Below, one piece after another: positions 44,037 through 54,300 of a stretch of DNA of 64,000 bases. The DNA is taken from positions 37,888 through 101,887 of the forward strand of contig NZ_JAMXXK010000003.1 in NCBI RefSeq assembly GCF_024129735.1, read 5' to 3'. Position 1 is the first letter of the stretch, and the number at the start of each line of letters is the position of its first letter. A program made the position numbers and the translations under genes. The notes below the pieces were generated by a model that made no database searches, was not told the DNA's origin, and saw nothing but the letters and a program-made list of their open reading frames with translations. This DNA comes from Acinetobacter lwoffii (GTDB lineage Bacteria; Pseudomonadota; Gammaproteobacteria; Pseudomonadales; Moraxellaceae).

Positions 44037-44186
44037 AACATTCTCTCTCCTTACTTAATGATCGTAATTATAAATCAAAAAACCAGTATTAATTTAAAAT
44101 TCAGATTTAAAATCCGCAGGGATTTTTTTATCTTCACTATCGTTTTTCCAGATCATTTCTAGAAATGAAAAATGAAGCAGGCATAA

Positions 44187-44210
44187 AAAATCCCTCCGAA
44201 GAGGGATTTT
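44187..44210 (-). terminator. Rho-independent terminator of htpG
   Basis: AAAATCCCTC / GAGGGATTTT stem with a CGAA loop; T run on the minus strand, 21 nt after the htpG stop. Confidence 0.88.
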
Positions 44211-44230
44211 CTCATTCAACACATCACCAG

Positions 44231-46150
44231 TTAAGCAAGCAGCAAGCTATTAATCCGCTTGACATATTCAGCAGGATTTTCTGGTAATCCACCTTCTGCA
44301 ATCACTGCCTGGTCAAAGATCACATTGGCCAGATCATCAAACTGCGCCGAGCCATCCAGTTTTTTCACCAACGGATGTTCCGGGTTGATTTCCAAAATCG
44401 GCTTGATATCCGGCACAGGCTGACCTGCATCTTTCAGCATACGAACCAGCTGTGGAGACAATTCACCTTCTCCAGTCACCAGACAAGCCGGAGAATCGAC
44501 CAGACGCGTCGTCACCCGCACTTCTTTGGTCTTGTCTTTTAATGAATCCGTCAACTTATCCACCACCGGTTTAAACTGGGCTGCGGCTTCTTCAAGGGCT
44601 TTCTTCTCTTCGGCATCCTGAAGGTCACCTAAGTCAACTGCACCTTTCGACACGTTTTGCAAAGGCGTACCATCGAACTCATTCACAAAGTTCATCGCCC
44701 ATTCATCCACGCGTTCAGTCATCAACAGAACTTCAATGCCTTTTTTCTTGAACAGTTCCAGTTGCGGTGAATTTTTCGCAGCATTCAGGCTATCTGCAGT
44801 CACATAATAAATGGCTTTCTGGCCGTCTTTCATGCGTGCTTTATAGTCTGCCAATGACGTGCTAACTTCATCATTGGTCGAAGTCGCATAACGCAGCAGT
44901 TTCAAGATACGTTCACGGTTACTGAAATCTTCACCCAGACCTTCTTTCAATACTGAAGCAAATTCCTGATAGAAAGTCTTAAAGTTTGCCTGATCTTTTT
45001 CATCTTCAGATTTAGCCAGATTATCCAAAATGGTCAGGATACGGCGGGTATTGCCTTCACGGATGGTTTTTACATCACGGCTTTCTTGCAGTAATTCACG
45101 ACTCACGTTCAATGGCAGATCGGCACTGTCCACCACACCCTGTACAAAGCGCAGATAGTTTGGAATCAGATTATCCGCATCATCCATAATGAACACACGT
45201 TTCACATACAGTTTGATACCCGCTTTGGATTCACGGGTGAAAATATCATGTGGCGCTTTGCTTGGAATATATAATAACTGGGTATATTCAGTGCTGCCTT
45301 CCACCCGATTATGCGCCCAAGCCAATGGCGCTGCGAAATCATGGCTTAAGTTCTTGTAGAACTCGACATACTGCTCTTCAGTGATTTCAGACTTGTTACG
45401 AGTCCATAATGCGCTGGCCGAGTTAATGGCTTCCCACTCATCGGTTTTGACATACTGGCCACCTTTAGATGTTTCACCTTCAGCCGCTTCTTCTTCCTGC
45501 CAGACTTCTTTTTGCATCTGGATTGGCAGGCTGATGTGGTCTGAATATTTATTGATAATCTGCTTCACTTTATAGCTTTGCAGATAATCCAGCGCATCGT
45601 CACGTAAGTGCAGAATAATATCGGTACCACGTCCTTGTTTCGTGATCTGTTCAACTTCGAACTCACCAGTACCACCACTGATCCAGCGCACCCCTTCAGA
45701 GACATCTGTGCCAGCACGACGCGATTCTACCGTGATCTTGTCAGCCACAATAAAACCGGAATAGAAACCGACACCAAACTGGCCAATTAGCTGGGCATCA
45801 GCTTTTTGATCGCCGGTCAGTTTGGACATAAAGTCTTTGGTGCCTGATTTGGCAATAGTCCCTAAATTATCAATGGCTTCCTGCTCGCTCAAGCCAATCC
45901 CGTTGTCTGAAATGGTAATGGTTTTATTGTCTGCATCCAGACTGACACGAACGCGCAGATCAGGATCATTTTCATAAAATTCAGGATGGTTAATCCCTTC
46001 AAAACGTAATTTGTCACATGCATCTGAGGCATTCGAGATCAATTCGCGTAGGAAAATTTCAGGGTTTGAATAAAGCGAATGGGTCACGAGATGTAGTAAC
46101 TGAGCCACTTCAGCCTGGAAACTATGTTTTTGTGCGCTAGACTCGCTCAT
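44231..46150 (-). CDS. htpG: Molecular chaperone HtpG (Hsp90)
   Basis: 639 residues, family length. HtpG is the bacterial Hsp90, an ATP-driven dimeric chaperone of the cytosol. The GHKL ATPase domain has Asn-Ala-Ser-Asp-Ala-Cys-Asp near 40, Asp-Asn-Gly-Ile-Gly near 85 and Gly-Gln-Phe-Gly-Val-Gly-Phe-Tyr near 128; the middle-domain catalytic Arg is in Asn-Val-Ser-Arg-Glu-Leu-Leu-Gln-Glu near 350. ATG 46150 has AGGAGTG upstream. A heat-shock type promoter is proposed at 46196-46224, as expected for this gene. Confidence 0.97.
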   Translation of the reverse strand: MSESSAQKHSFQAEVAQLLHLVTHSLYSNPEIFLRELISNASDACDKLRFEGINHPEFYENDPDLRVRVSLDADNKTITISDNGIGLSEQEAIDNLGTIAKSGTKDFMSKLTGDQKADAQLIGQFGVGFYSGFIVADKITVESRRAGTDVSEGVRWISGGTGEFEVEQITKQGRGTDIILHLRDDALDYLQSYKVKQIINKYSDHISLPIQMQKEVWQEEEAAEGETSKGGQYVKTDEWEAINSASALWTRNKSEITEEQYVEFYKNLSHDFAAPLAWAHNRVEGSTEYTQLLYIPSKAPHDIFTRESKAGIKLYVKRVFIMDDADNLIPNYLRFVQGVVDSADLPLNVSRELLQESRDVKTIREGNTRRILTILDNLAKSEDEKDQANFKTFYQEFASVLKEGLGEDFSNRERILKLLRYATSTNDEVSTSLADYKARMKDGQKAIYYVTADSLNAAKNSPQLELFKKKGIEVLLMTERVDEWAMNFVNEFDGTPLQNVSKGAVDLGDLQDAEEKKALEEAAAQFKPVVDKLTDSLKDKTKEVRVTTRLVDSPACLVTGEGELSPQLVRMLKDAGQPVPDIKPILEINPEHPLVKKLDGSAQFDDLANVIFDQAVIAEGGLPENPAEYVKRINSLLLA

Positions 46151-46195
46151 TAATCACTCCTTTTATTTTAAATACAGGTCAATACTGTTGCCTAT

Positions 46196-46224
46196 ATGAA
46201 TGGAGTGAGTTACTAAATTTTCAA
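46196..46224 (-). promoter_or_regulatory. Possible sigma-32 (heat-shock) promoter of htpG
   Basis: On the minus strand TTGAAA (46219-46224) and CTCCATTCAT (46196-46205) are 13 nt apart, resembling the RpoH consensus CTTGAA N13-17 CCCCAT. The -10 element ends 46 nt before the htpG ATG. The match is imperfect and untested. Confidence 0.45.
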
Positions 46225-46313
46225 TAGCCAGTTGTATATTTTTTCTCAAGATATTTTATAAAGGATCTCTTGATCTAAAATGACTTGGATTTGTAAAGGC
46301 TTAGGTTTAAGGC

Positions 46314-46658
46314 TTAATAAGGCCCAAGCTTATAAATACGTTGAAATTGCAGGTCTATTTGCTGCTGACGCATATTATAGACCTGACTCAGACAGGACAC
46401 AGATTCCTGACAGCGGTCACGGAACTGTAGCCATTTCACCTGATCACGCTGGATCACCGAACGGGTTCCCATAGGCACCATACGGCGTAAAATATGATAG
46501 CTGGTACTCATCTTGACATCGGCATCATTGAGCAGGCGATGTTCACAAATCGCTTTCTCTGTCACGGTTTCAGCTTTCTGACAATCAAAACTTGCCGCAT
46601 AGGCAGACCCTGCCAGCAGGGTGAAGAAGATCACAATACCTTGGCTTAAAAACTTCAT
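46314..46658 (-). CDS. LprI-like (DUF1311) exported protein, possible lysozyme inhibitor
   Basis: 114 residues. A signal peptide (1-22, Ala-Tyr-Ala-Ala) is followed by a compact domain with four cysteines (C26, C38, C83, C89) and the DUF1311/LprI pattern: Phe-Asp-Cys at the start, Ala-Ile-Cys early and a Trp-Leu-x-Phe-Arg-Asp-x-Cys helix late. LprI of mycobacteria inhibits lysozyme; that role here is an inference from family. Periplasmic location is likely. ATG 46658 has AGGAAGATC upstream. Upstream of htpG on the same strand, 163 nt apart. Confidence 0.8.
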   Translation of the reverse strand: MKFLSQGIVIFFTLLAGSAYAASFDCQKAETVTEKAICEHRLLNDADVKMSTSYHILRRMVPMGTRSVIQRDQVKWLQFRDRCQESVSCLSQVYNMRQQQIDLQFQRIYKLGPY

Positions 46659-46784
46659 GCTGATCTTCCTTATTATTCAATTATTAAGTCGTATTCAATT
46701 AATATTTACTTTATTCGTTTTAATATAGTTGAACATTGCCGATCTGCTCAATTTCAATAAGTTATAAATCGTTGTTATTTTGAA

Positions 46785-46815
46785 AAAAAAGCCTCATTTA
46801 AGATGAGGCTTTTTT
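46785..46815 (-). terminator. Rho-independent terminator of ompW
   Basis: AAAGCCTCAT / ATGAGGCTTT stem with a TTAAG loop; A and T runs on both flanks make it bidirectional. Confidence 0.88.
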
Positions 46816-46833
46816 GTTGAGCAAGGCTAGAAT

Positions 46834-47424
46834 TTAGAACTTGTAGCTATAACCGATCGTGTAAACCCAAGGATCAATATTCAAGTCGAATTTAGTATTA
46901 TCAGCATCATCTAATGTCACTTCAGGACTCAAATCTGCATAGCGCACGTCAGCAAATACCCCCCAGTTTTTGGCATCTGCTGGCTGATAGTTAAAACCAA
47001 CTTGTCCGGCAACACCAAATTCCTCTTTGACGTCTTTTGCTGCACCTTCTTCATCCCAAGCGATAAAGGCTGTTCCACCCAAACCTACGTATGGCGTAAA
47101 ACGTGTAGAGTTTTTAAAGTGATATTTAGCGGTAATAGTTGGTGGGAGATGTTTAATCTTGGCAATTTTCCCTAGACCCTGAGCAGAAATGTCATGGTTA
47201 AACGGGGTAGCCAATAATAATTCTGCCGAGATATTGTCATTAAAGAAGTATTCGACTGAAGGCGTAAAACCATATTCTTGATCCGCTTCTACGACTAAAC
47301 CTGGTGCAATTTCAGTGTCACTTGATGGTGCTAAAGAACTGGCACCAACTTTCACCTGCCATTGACCAGCCATCGCAGATGCAGAAAGACCCATTAATGC
47401 AATTAGAGCTACTTGCTTTAACAT
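46834..47424 (-). CDS. ompW: Outer membrane protein OmpW
   Basis: 196 residues. OmpW is an eight-stranded outer-membrane barrel that passes small hydrophobic compounds. The signal peptide (to about residue 20, Ala-Met-Ala-Gly), the Gly-Phe-Thr-Pro-Ser-Val-Glu-Tyr-Phe-Phe segment, the Leu-Pro-Pro-Thr motif of the OmpW family and the C-terminal Tyr-Ser-Tyr-Lys-Phe with terminal Phe are seen. ATG 47424 is used; a GTG five codons upstream (47439) overlaps a GGGGTG stretch that may serve as its ribosome site. Single gene with a terminator. Confidence 0.94.
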   Translation of the reverse strand: MLKQVALIALMGLSASAMAGQWQVKVGASSLAPSSDTEIAPGLVVEADQEYGFTPSVEYFFNDNISAELLLATPFNHDISAQGLGKIAKIKHLPPTITAKYHFKNSTRFTPYVGLGGTAFIAWDEEGAAKDVKEEFGVAGQVGFNYQPADAKNWGVFADVRYADLSPEVTLDDADNTKFDLNIDPWVYTIGYSYKF

Positions 47425-47755
47425 TTTAAAACACCCCACAGGAAGAATAATTATTAAGAAAATAAATCTTAATTAATAATAAACACGAGGAAAAATAATA
47501 TGCAATAAGGATTATAAAACTAATTTTTAATTATTATTTAACATACTGATTTAAGAAGTAATTTATTTTAAATTGACTAGAATGGTTGGTTTTAAATACC
47601 AAGTATATTAATCAGATAAATATGGTTTTATTCAGACCAAAATAATCAAGTTTATATTAATTTTTATTTAAATATATATTTTAAATACATCTTATAATTT
47701 ATTTTAAATCTAGGCAAATCTGCTCCGATTTATATCAGAGCAGATTAAAAAGGAC
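47425..47755. other. Intergenic region between the antiporter-family gene and ompW
   Basis: Very AT-rich, mostly A/T runs, no gene. It should hold the ompW promoter, but no specific regulator site is clear. A 9-bp stem AATCTGCTC / GAGCAGATT (47717-47746) lies 10 nt after the antiporter stop; only two T follow on the minus strand, so it is a weak terminator at best. Confidence 0.45.
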
Positions 47756-49120
47756 TTACAGAACCATGGCTGCAATCCAGCCAAAAATCATCAACGGAAT
47801 ATTAAAATGAATGAAGGTTGGAACCACACTATCCTTCATATGGTCATGCTGACCATCCATATTCAGACCAGAAGTTGGGCCTAAAGTTGAATCTGAAGCA
47901 GGAGAACCGGCATCACCCAAAGCCGCCGCAGTCCCGATAATCGCAATGGTCGCAGCCGGGCTGAAACCAAACTGGATACACAGCGGCACATAGATAATCG
48001 CTAGAATGGGAATGGTTGAGAAAGACGAACCAATGCCTAGGGTAATTAGCAAACCAATCAATAACATCAGGAAGGCAGCCAATGCCTGACTATTACCAAT
48101 CCAGTTCACTGATGCTTCAACCAAGGTTGGTACCTGATTAGTCGCTTCAATCACCGCGGCAAAGCCTTGTGCCGCAATCATGATAAAGCCAACTAGCGCC
48201 ATCATGCGCATACCGGTAATGATCACATCATCCGCTTCTTTCCATTTAAAGATCCCGGCACAACTCAGGATTGCGACACCGACCAGACCGGCCAGAATCA
48301 TCGAGTCTGAATACAGCTGTACCGCCAATGTGGCAATAACTGCAAGGCCGGCCATCCAGATGGTAAATTTGGCAATCTGCGGTTTAACCTGCTCAGCCAC
48401 ACCTAATTCAGCGGAAATACTTTGCTGTTCCTGGACATGAATATCTTGATATTGACGTGGTTTGCGATAGCTAATAAAGATCGCCACCAATAAGCCCACA
48501 AACATACCGAATACTGGAATTGCCATCGCAGATGGAATCTGGTCATAGCTAATTTCAAATCCATATGGCTTACCAAAAGTATTGATGTTATGACCCAGAA
48601 TGTCATTCAGGAAGATGGCACCAAAACCGACCGGAATCAGCATATAGGTGCCTACCAGACCAAAGGTCAGCAAACAGGCAATCAAACGACGGTCGAGCTT
48701 TAAATGGTTAAATACAGCCAATAGTGGCGGAATCAGTACCGGAATAAAGGCAATATGCACGGGAATAACGTTCTGCGAGAACACGGCAGCAATAGCAACT
48801 GTGAAAAAGATCAGATATTTCACCCGGTTTTGCGCTTTAAAATCGGCCTCACCTTTTAAGGTACTGATCATTTTATAAGCCAGCAAATCCGGTAAACCCG
48901 AACGTGCCAGAGCCAAAGCAAATGCACCTAAAATACCGTAAGCCAAGGCAATTTTAGCACCACCACCCAAGCCATTGTTAAACGCGTCCAAGGTTCCCTG
49001 CAGGCCTAGACCTGCCAATAAACCACCTGTAACAGCACCAATGACCAGGGCAAAAACCACAGGTACACGTGCCAACGAGAGTCCGAACATGACTCCAATA
49101 GCAGCAAGAATTGCGAACAT
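47756..49120 (-). CDS. Na+/H+ antiporter-family (YuiF-like) membrane transporter
   Basis: 454 residues. Polytopic protein with about 11-12 membrane segments over its whole length. The N-terminal Na_H_antiport_2-like segment (Arg-Val-Pro-Val-Val-Phe-Ala-Leu-Val-Ile-Gly) and the C-terminal block Thr-Ala-Ala-Ala-Leu-Gly-Asp-Ala-Gly-Ser-Pro-Ala-Ser-Asp, repeated in part as Asp-Ser-Thr-Leu-Gly-Pro-Thr, match NhaC/YuiF relatives. Some of these carry amino acids such as histidine, so the substrate is open. Start is uncertain: ATG 49120 gives the family-like N-terminus, a GTG at 49183 would add 21 residues; neither has a good ribosome site. Confidence 0.8.
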   Translation of the reverse strand: MFAILAAIGVMFGLSLARVPVVFALVIGAVTGGLLAGLGLQGTLDAFNNGLGGGAKIALAYGILGAFALALARSGLPDLLAYKMISTLKGEADFKAQNRVKYLIFFTVAIAAVFSQNVIPVHIAFIPVLIPPLLAVFNHLKLDRRLIACLLTFGLVGTYMLIPVGFGAIFLNDILGHNINTFGKPYGFEISYDQIPSAMAIPVFGMFVGLLVAIFISYRKPRQYQDIHVQEQQSISAELGVAEQVKPQIAKFTIWMAGLAVIATLAVQLYSDSMILAGLVGVAILSCAGIFKWKEADDVIITGMRMMALVGFIMIAAQGFAAVIEATNQVPTLVEASVNWIGNSQALAAFLMLLIGLLITLGIGSSFSTIPILAIIYVPLCIQFGFSPAATIAIIGTAAALGDAGSPASDSTLGPTSGLNMDGQHDHMKDSVVPTFIHFNIPLMIFGWIAAMVL

Positions 49121-49220
49121 AATGAATCGGAATAGAGAGAAAGCGGCTATTTTATCAGAAAATACGGATAAAAATTCCGCCACTTTTTTCTGGTCGGGTC
49201 ATGTTTTGCGGAGTGGCTTA

Positions 49221-50102
49221 TCAATGAGTGGTCGCAGATTTACGCTGAATAAACTCATCAATCAATTGAGCGACTTGCTCCGACTGACTCAGAATCGCCC
49301 AGTGATTGGCAGCCAGTTCTACTTTCGAGAAATCATCCACCCATTTTGACACCTCATCGACCAGATCTGGCCCGACAAACTGGTCATATTTCAGCACAAT
49401 CGCCTGTACCGGACAGATGGCAAAGCGCTGCCGTGGTTGAGCTAAGCGTGGCAAAAAATTGGCCCGATACAGGTTCACACCATATTTGCCATCTTTGACA
49501 ATATGCGGGTTGAGTGGCAGATCATCGTGTCTTTCCAGTTGCTGCACGATCTTGCCCCAACGCTGCGGATTAAAAAAATTCCAGGCCAACGGCGCCACTA
49601 AAGGCAACTGAAACATCGCGATATACCAAGATTTGCTCATTTGCTTTAAAAATTTTGCTTTGTTTTGCTGGAACTGTTCACGCATCCAGAAAGCGGCATG
49701 ATCCAGACATGGCCCAGATAAGGTGCTATAAGACAGAATTCGCCCTTTAAAGCGTGGATCGGTGACAGATTCCCAGGACTGAATTGAGCCCCAGTCATGC
49801 GCAGCCAGATGAAAAGCTCGATTCGGCAATACCTTATTCACCACCTCTTCCAGATCCTGACTTAAACGGGCCAAGCGGTAATCGGAGATTTTTTTGGGAA
49901 TACTGGACTCCCCTGCGCCACGGACATCATAGGTCACCACAAAATAATCCTGACTCAAATGAGCAATGACTGGCTCCCAAACCGCTTGATGATCAGGATA
50001 GCCATGAACCAGTACCAAGGCCGGCTGTTCGGGTTGTCCATAAGTTTTGACACAGAGACGCTGCTGATCCGTGGTATCGACCCATTGCATGTGCATTTCC
50101 AT
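49221..50102 (-). CDS. Alpha/beta hydrolase, epoxide-hydrolase / haloalkane-dehalogenase type
   Basis: 293 residues. The oxyanion motif His-Gly-Tyr-Pro is at 33-36 and the nucleophile elbow reads Ala-His-Asp-Trp-Gly at 101-105, so the nucleophile is D103 rather than Ser; this is the signature of epoxide hydrolases and haloalkane dehalogenases. A cap domain (about 130-215) follows, and a late Asn-His-Trp gives the probable catalytic His near 270. Substrate is unknown. No signal peptide. It precedes the antiporter-family gene by 101 nt on the same strand and is divergent from the DUF4442 gene. Confidence 0.85.
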   Translation of the reverse strand: MEMHMQWVDTTDQQRLCVKTYGQPEQPALVLVHGYPDHQAVWEPVIAHLSQDYFVVTYDVRGAGESSIPKKISDYRLARLSQDLEEVVNKVLPNRAFHLAAHDWGSIQSWESVTDPRFKGRILSYSTLSGPCLDHAAFWMREQFQQNKAKFLKQMSKSWYIAMFQLPLVAPLAWNFFNPQRWGKIVQQLERHDDLPLNPHIVKDGKYGVNLYRANFLPRLAQPRQRFAICPVQAIVLKYDQFVGPDLVDEVSKWVDDFSKVELAANHWAILSQSEQVAQLIDEFIQRKSATTH

Positions 50103-50219
50103 CTTTTAATCCTGTTTTTATTATTGACCACTTAGTTTATAAATCGGCATGATTGATCAATGCCAGCGCATTTTTGTTGCTCTAGTATGCATAATCACAG
50201 CCGCAAAAAGAATGTCAGT

Positions 50220-50714
50220 ATGAGCCTATTCCAGAAAATTCAAAAACTGCCTCTGGTTTCAAAATTTATTCTGAACCGCTATGCCCCTTATCGTGGTGCA
50301 GGCATTGAAATTAATAAGATTGATTTTAATAATTATCACGTTCGGGTCAAAATGCCGCTGACCCGTAAAAACCAGAATATTGTCGGTGTGCATTTTGGTG
50401 GCAGCCTGTATTCGATGGTCGATCCCTTTTACATGTTATTGCTGATGCATCATTTGGGGCCGAAATATCTGGTCTGGGATAAAGGCGCCAGCATTCAGTT
50501 TTTGGCACCGGGTCGCGGCACAGTGGTGGCGGATATTCGGATTTCTGCTGAAGAAATTACCACGATTATCAATCTGGCGGCCGATAATGCGCCAGTGTAT
50601 CGACATTATCAGCTGAATATTTATGATGAAGCCGGGGTCAGAATTGCCGAAGTAGAAAAAACGGTGTATATCCGGCGGAAACAGAGCAAAGCGAAAATTA
50701 ACGCTCCTAAATAA
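50220..50714 (+). CDS. DUF4442 hotdog-fold protein
   Basis: 164 residues. The central part (about 40-150) has the features of the hotdog-fold DUF4442 / YiiD C-terminal family: a conserved Asn-x-x-Gly-x-x-Phe-Gly-Gly-Ser helix, a Gly-Ala-Ser-Ile-Gln-Phe strand and a Pro-Gly-Arg-Gly turn. Hotdog proteins are often acyl-thioesterases, but no catalytic role is established for this group. The start is ATG 50220; the open frame reaches 50160 with 20 extra residues rich in His, Ser and Lys that look non-coding, though the ribosome site at 50220 is weak. Confidence 0.8.
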   Translation: MSLFQKIQKLPLVSKFILNRYAPYRGAGIEINKIDFNNYHVRVKMPLTRKNQNIVGVHFGGSLYSMVDPFYMLLLMHHLGPKYLVWDKGASIQFLAPGRGTVVADIRISAEEITTIINLAADNAPVYRHYQLNIYDEAGVRIAEVEKTVYIRRKQSKAKINAPK

Positions 50715-50717
50715 GAT

Positions 50718-50740
50718 AAAAGCGCCACATTGGCGCTTTT
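50718..50740 (+). terminator. Rho-independent terminator of the DUF4442 gene
   Basis: AAAAGCGCC / GGCGCTTTT stem around ACATT starting 4 nt after the stop codon, with A and T flanks that also allow use by the facing gene. Confidence 0.8.
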
Positions 50741-50771
50741 AAATCTAGCTAAATCTGAAATGACTTTCGAC

Positions 50772-51137
50772 TTAACGACGACGGTTATCCTGTTCAATCG
50801 CAGCACCGGCACCACCACCGATTGCACCACCAATTGCAGCACCCGCGTTACCACCGAAGATGCTTTTACCGACTGCTGAACCAACAGCACCACCTACACC
50901 ACTATAGGTCGCATTACGATTTGAACCGCCTTGGGATTTACTACCCACTGCCGCACCGGCACCACCACCAACAGCTGCACCAACGCCACCGCCGACTTTA
51001 TTACCGACACCACCACCGACTGCACCACCAAGGGCCGCAGCACCGATCCGTTGCTCATTGGCAGACATACTTTCACAACCCGCCAACATAAAGGTGGAAA
51101 GAGTGGCAACTGCCATAACACCCATTAATTTTTTCAT
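50772..51137 (-). CDS. Glycine-zipper lipoprotein
   Basis: 121 residues. A lipoprotein signal peptide ends with the lipobox Leu-Ala-Gly-Cys (C21). The rest is dominated by Gly/Ala repeats (Gly-Gly-Ala-Val-Gly-Gly-Gly-Val-Gly and similar), the glycine-zipper type of the 17-kDa/SlyB and Rick_17kDa_Anti family, thought to insert helices into membrane. There is no catalytic motif. It is convergent with the DUF4442 gene; a rpoC terminator lies beyond its start at 51294. Function is inferred only as an envelope protein. Confidence 0.85.
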   Translation of the reverse strand: MKKLMGVMAVATLSTFMLAGCESMSANEQRIGAAALGGAVGGGVGNKVGGGVGAAVGGGAGAAVGSKSQGGSNRNATYSGVGGAVGSAVGKSIFGGNAGAAIGGAIGGGAGAAIEQDNRRR

Positions 51138-51293
51138 GACCTTGGCCTTCCTGTCTTGCTTTAATTAAGCTTATCTTCATTTTATGAAACTAAAATCTGT
51201 AGCGTGTTACTTCTCTCGGTATTCCTGCTGAGTTTTGTAAATATCAATGGATTATTCTTCTGTTCAAGATGTCTTATTTATAAATTTCAGACA

Positions 51294-51321
51294 AAAAAAG
51301 ACGCCCGAAGGCGTCTCTTTT
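51294..51321 (-). terminator. Rho-independent terminator of rpoBC
   Basis: GACGCC / GGCGTC stem with a CGAA loop and a T run of seven on the minus strand, 24 nt after the rpoC stop. Confidence 0.85.
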
Positions 51322-51338
51322 CTCAGCTTTAACTAGAA

Positions 51339-54300
51339 TTAGAATTCTTCGTTAAATGCCTGACTTAGAGCTTGGTCTACATCAGAGAAGTCATTGTGCA
51401 GTTCAAATTCTGCAGCTTCTGCTTCTTGACGACGACGCTCTAGGTGGTAAGCCAAACCTGTACCCGCTGGGATCAGACGACCTACAACCACGTTCTCTTT
51501 CAAGCCACGTAAGTCATCTTCTTTACCTGTTACAGCCGCTTCAGTTAACACACGCGTGGTTTCCTGGAACGATGCAGCAGAGATGAACGAGTCAGTAGAA
51601 AGCGACGCTTTCGTAATACCCATCAATTGACGTTCAAACTTCGCAGGGAACTTGTTTTGCGCAAGAACTGCTTGGTTTTCCTGAACAACACGGATGTAAT
51701 CCACTTGTTCGCCTTTGATGAAGCTGGTATCGCCACCGTCAGTGATATCAACTTTACGCAGCATTTGACGTACGATCACTTCAATATGCTTGTCGTTGAT
51801 TTTTACACCTTGCAGACGGTATACGTCCTGAACTTCGTTCACGATGTAGTTTGTCAGCGCAACTTCGCCTTTCAAACGCAAGATATCGTGCGGGTTCTGT
51901 GGACCATCAGAAATAGTTTCACCACGGTTCACATGTTCGCCTTCGAACACGTTAATCGTACGCCATTTCGGAATCAGCTCTTCATAAATCTCAGAGCCAT
52001 CATCCGGCGTAATCACCAGACGGTTCTTACCTTTGGTCTCTTTACCAAAGCTTACAACACCCGACACTTCTGCAAGGATTGCATGCTCTTTTGGCTTACG
52101 TGCTTCGAACAAGTCAGCTACACGCGGCAGACCACCGGTAATATCACGGGTACGTGAAGTTTCTTGTGGTACACGACCGATGACATCACCGACACCAATC
52201 GTTTCGCCATCACGAACAGAAAGAATCGTGTTCTGTGGCAGGAAGTAGAACTGTTCGCCACCATCAACGGTATCTAACACAACAGCAGGACGCAAATCTT
52301 TACCTGACGCAGGACGTGAAGTCACTGGCAAGATTTCAATGGTTGACATACCTGTTGCATCATCAGTTTTAGAAGTTACGGTTACGCCATCAGCAATCTG
52401 GCTGAAACGTACTTTACCTGCAACTTCTGTTACTAATGGATGTGTATGCGGATCCCAAGTCGCCACAATACCGCCTGCTTCTACAGCTTCGCCATCTTTC
52501 AGCAAGATAGACGCACCGTAAGGAAGTTTATAGCGCTCGCGCTCACGACCTAAATCATCCGCAATACCGATTTCACCTGAACGTGAAGTCGATACCAAGT
52601 GACCTTTGGCATGTTGTACTGTTTTCACGTTGTGGAAACGTACTGTACCTTGGTTACGAACTTGTACGCTGTTTGCAGCAGAAGTTCGGCTTGCAGCACC
52701 ACCGACGTGGAAGGTACGCATCGTTAACTGTGTACCTGGCTCACCAATCGATTGAGCTGCCATTACACCAACAGACTCACCCGGGTTCACCTGATGACCA
52801 CGTGCTAGGTCACGACCGTAACATTTCGCACATACACCGAAGGTAGACGCACAGTTCACGACTGAACGTACTTTAATTTCGTCGACACCTTGGCTTTCGA
52901 TAAACGTCGCCAATTTCTCGTCAATTAACGTATTACGAGGAAGTAGAACTTCATCTGTACCTACACGTTTCACATCTTCAGCAACCACACGACCCAATAC
53001 TCGTGCACCCAGGTTTTCGATGACATCGCCACCTTGAATGAACGGAGTCATTACCAGACCGTCATACGTACCACAATCTGGCTCGGTAATGACCAAGTCC
53101 TGCGCAACGTCTACTAGACGACGAGTCAAGTAACCAGAGTTCGCAGTTTTCAGTGCTGTATCGGCCAAACCTTTACGCGCACCGTGTGTCGAGATGAAGT
53201 ACTGAAGTACGGTCAAACCTTCACGGAAGTTCGCTTTAATCGGCGTTTCAATGATCGAGCCATCCGGCTTCGCCATCAAACCACGCATACCCGCCAACTG
53301 ACGAATCTGAGCTGCCGAACCACGGGCACCCGAGTCAGACATCATGTAGATCGAGTTGAATGATTTTTGCTTCTCGTCTTCACCCTGTTTGTTCTTCACA
53401 GTGGTAAAAGACAAGTTGTCCATCATCGCTTTAGCAACCTGGTCATTGGTACGCGCCCAAATATCGACCACTTTGTTATAACGTTCGCCGGCAGTTACGA
53501 AACCTTGTTCGAACTGTTGTTCGATTTCACGAACTTCAGCTTCCGCTTTACCAATAATTGCTTGTTTTTGCGGTGGAATAACCATGTCTTCCATACCGAC
53601 AGATACACCTGAACGCGTCGCTTGACGGAAGCCCAAGTACATCAACTGGTCAGCGAAGATAACAGTATCTTTCAGACCCAATTTACGGTAGCAAGAGTTA
53701 ATTAATTTCGAGATGTTTTTCTTGGTCATCTCAACGTTAATTTGCTGGAAATCCATACCTTCAGGTACAACTTCCCAAAGTAGGCAGCGACCAGGCGTCG
53801 TATCTACAATAATGGTTTGCTGTTCACGGTTACCATCTTCGTCGATCACAGTCTGGTGTACACGTGCTTTAACGCGAGCGTGTAGATCAACCTGACCTGT
53901 TGCCAGTGCACGGTTTACTTCGTGAGTATCCGCGAACACCATGCCTTCACCTTTGGCATTGATTGCATCACGCGTGATGTAATACAAGCCCAAGACAACG
54001 TCCTGAGACGGTACGATGATTGGCTCACCATTCGCTGGAGACAAGATGTTATTCGTCGACATCATTAACGCACGAGCTTCAAGCTGAGCTTCAAGTGTTA
54101 ATGGTACGTGTACCGCCATTTGGTCACCATCGAAGTCGGCGTTAAACGCAGCACATACGAGTGGGTGTAGACGGATCGCTTTACCTTCGATCAGGATCGG
54201 TTCAAATGCTTGAAGACCCAAACGGTGAAGAGTTGGCGCACGGTTCAACATCACTGGATGTTGACGAATCACGTGAGCAAGAACGTCCCAAACTTCCGGG

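Noticed and set aside
50822..51091. His-rich plus-strand frame opposite the glycine-zipper lipoprotein
   Set aside because: It is the complement of Gly/Ala repeat codons; an artefact of the reverse strand.
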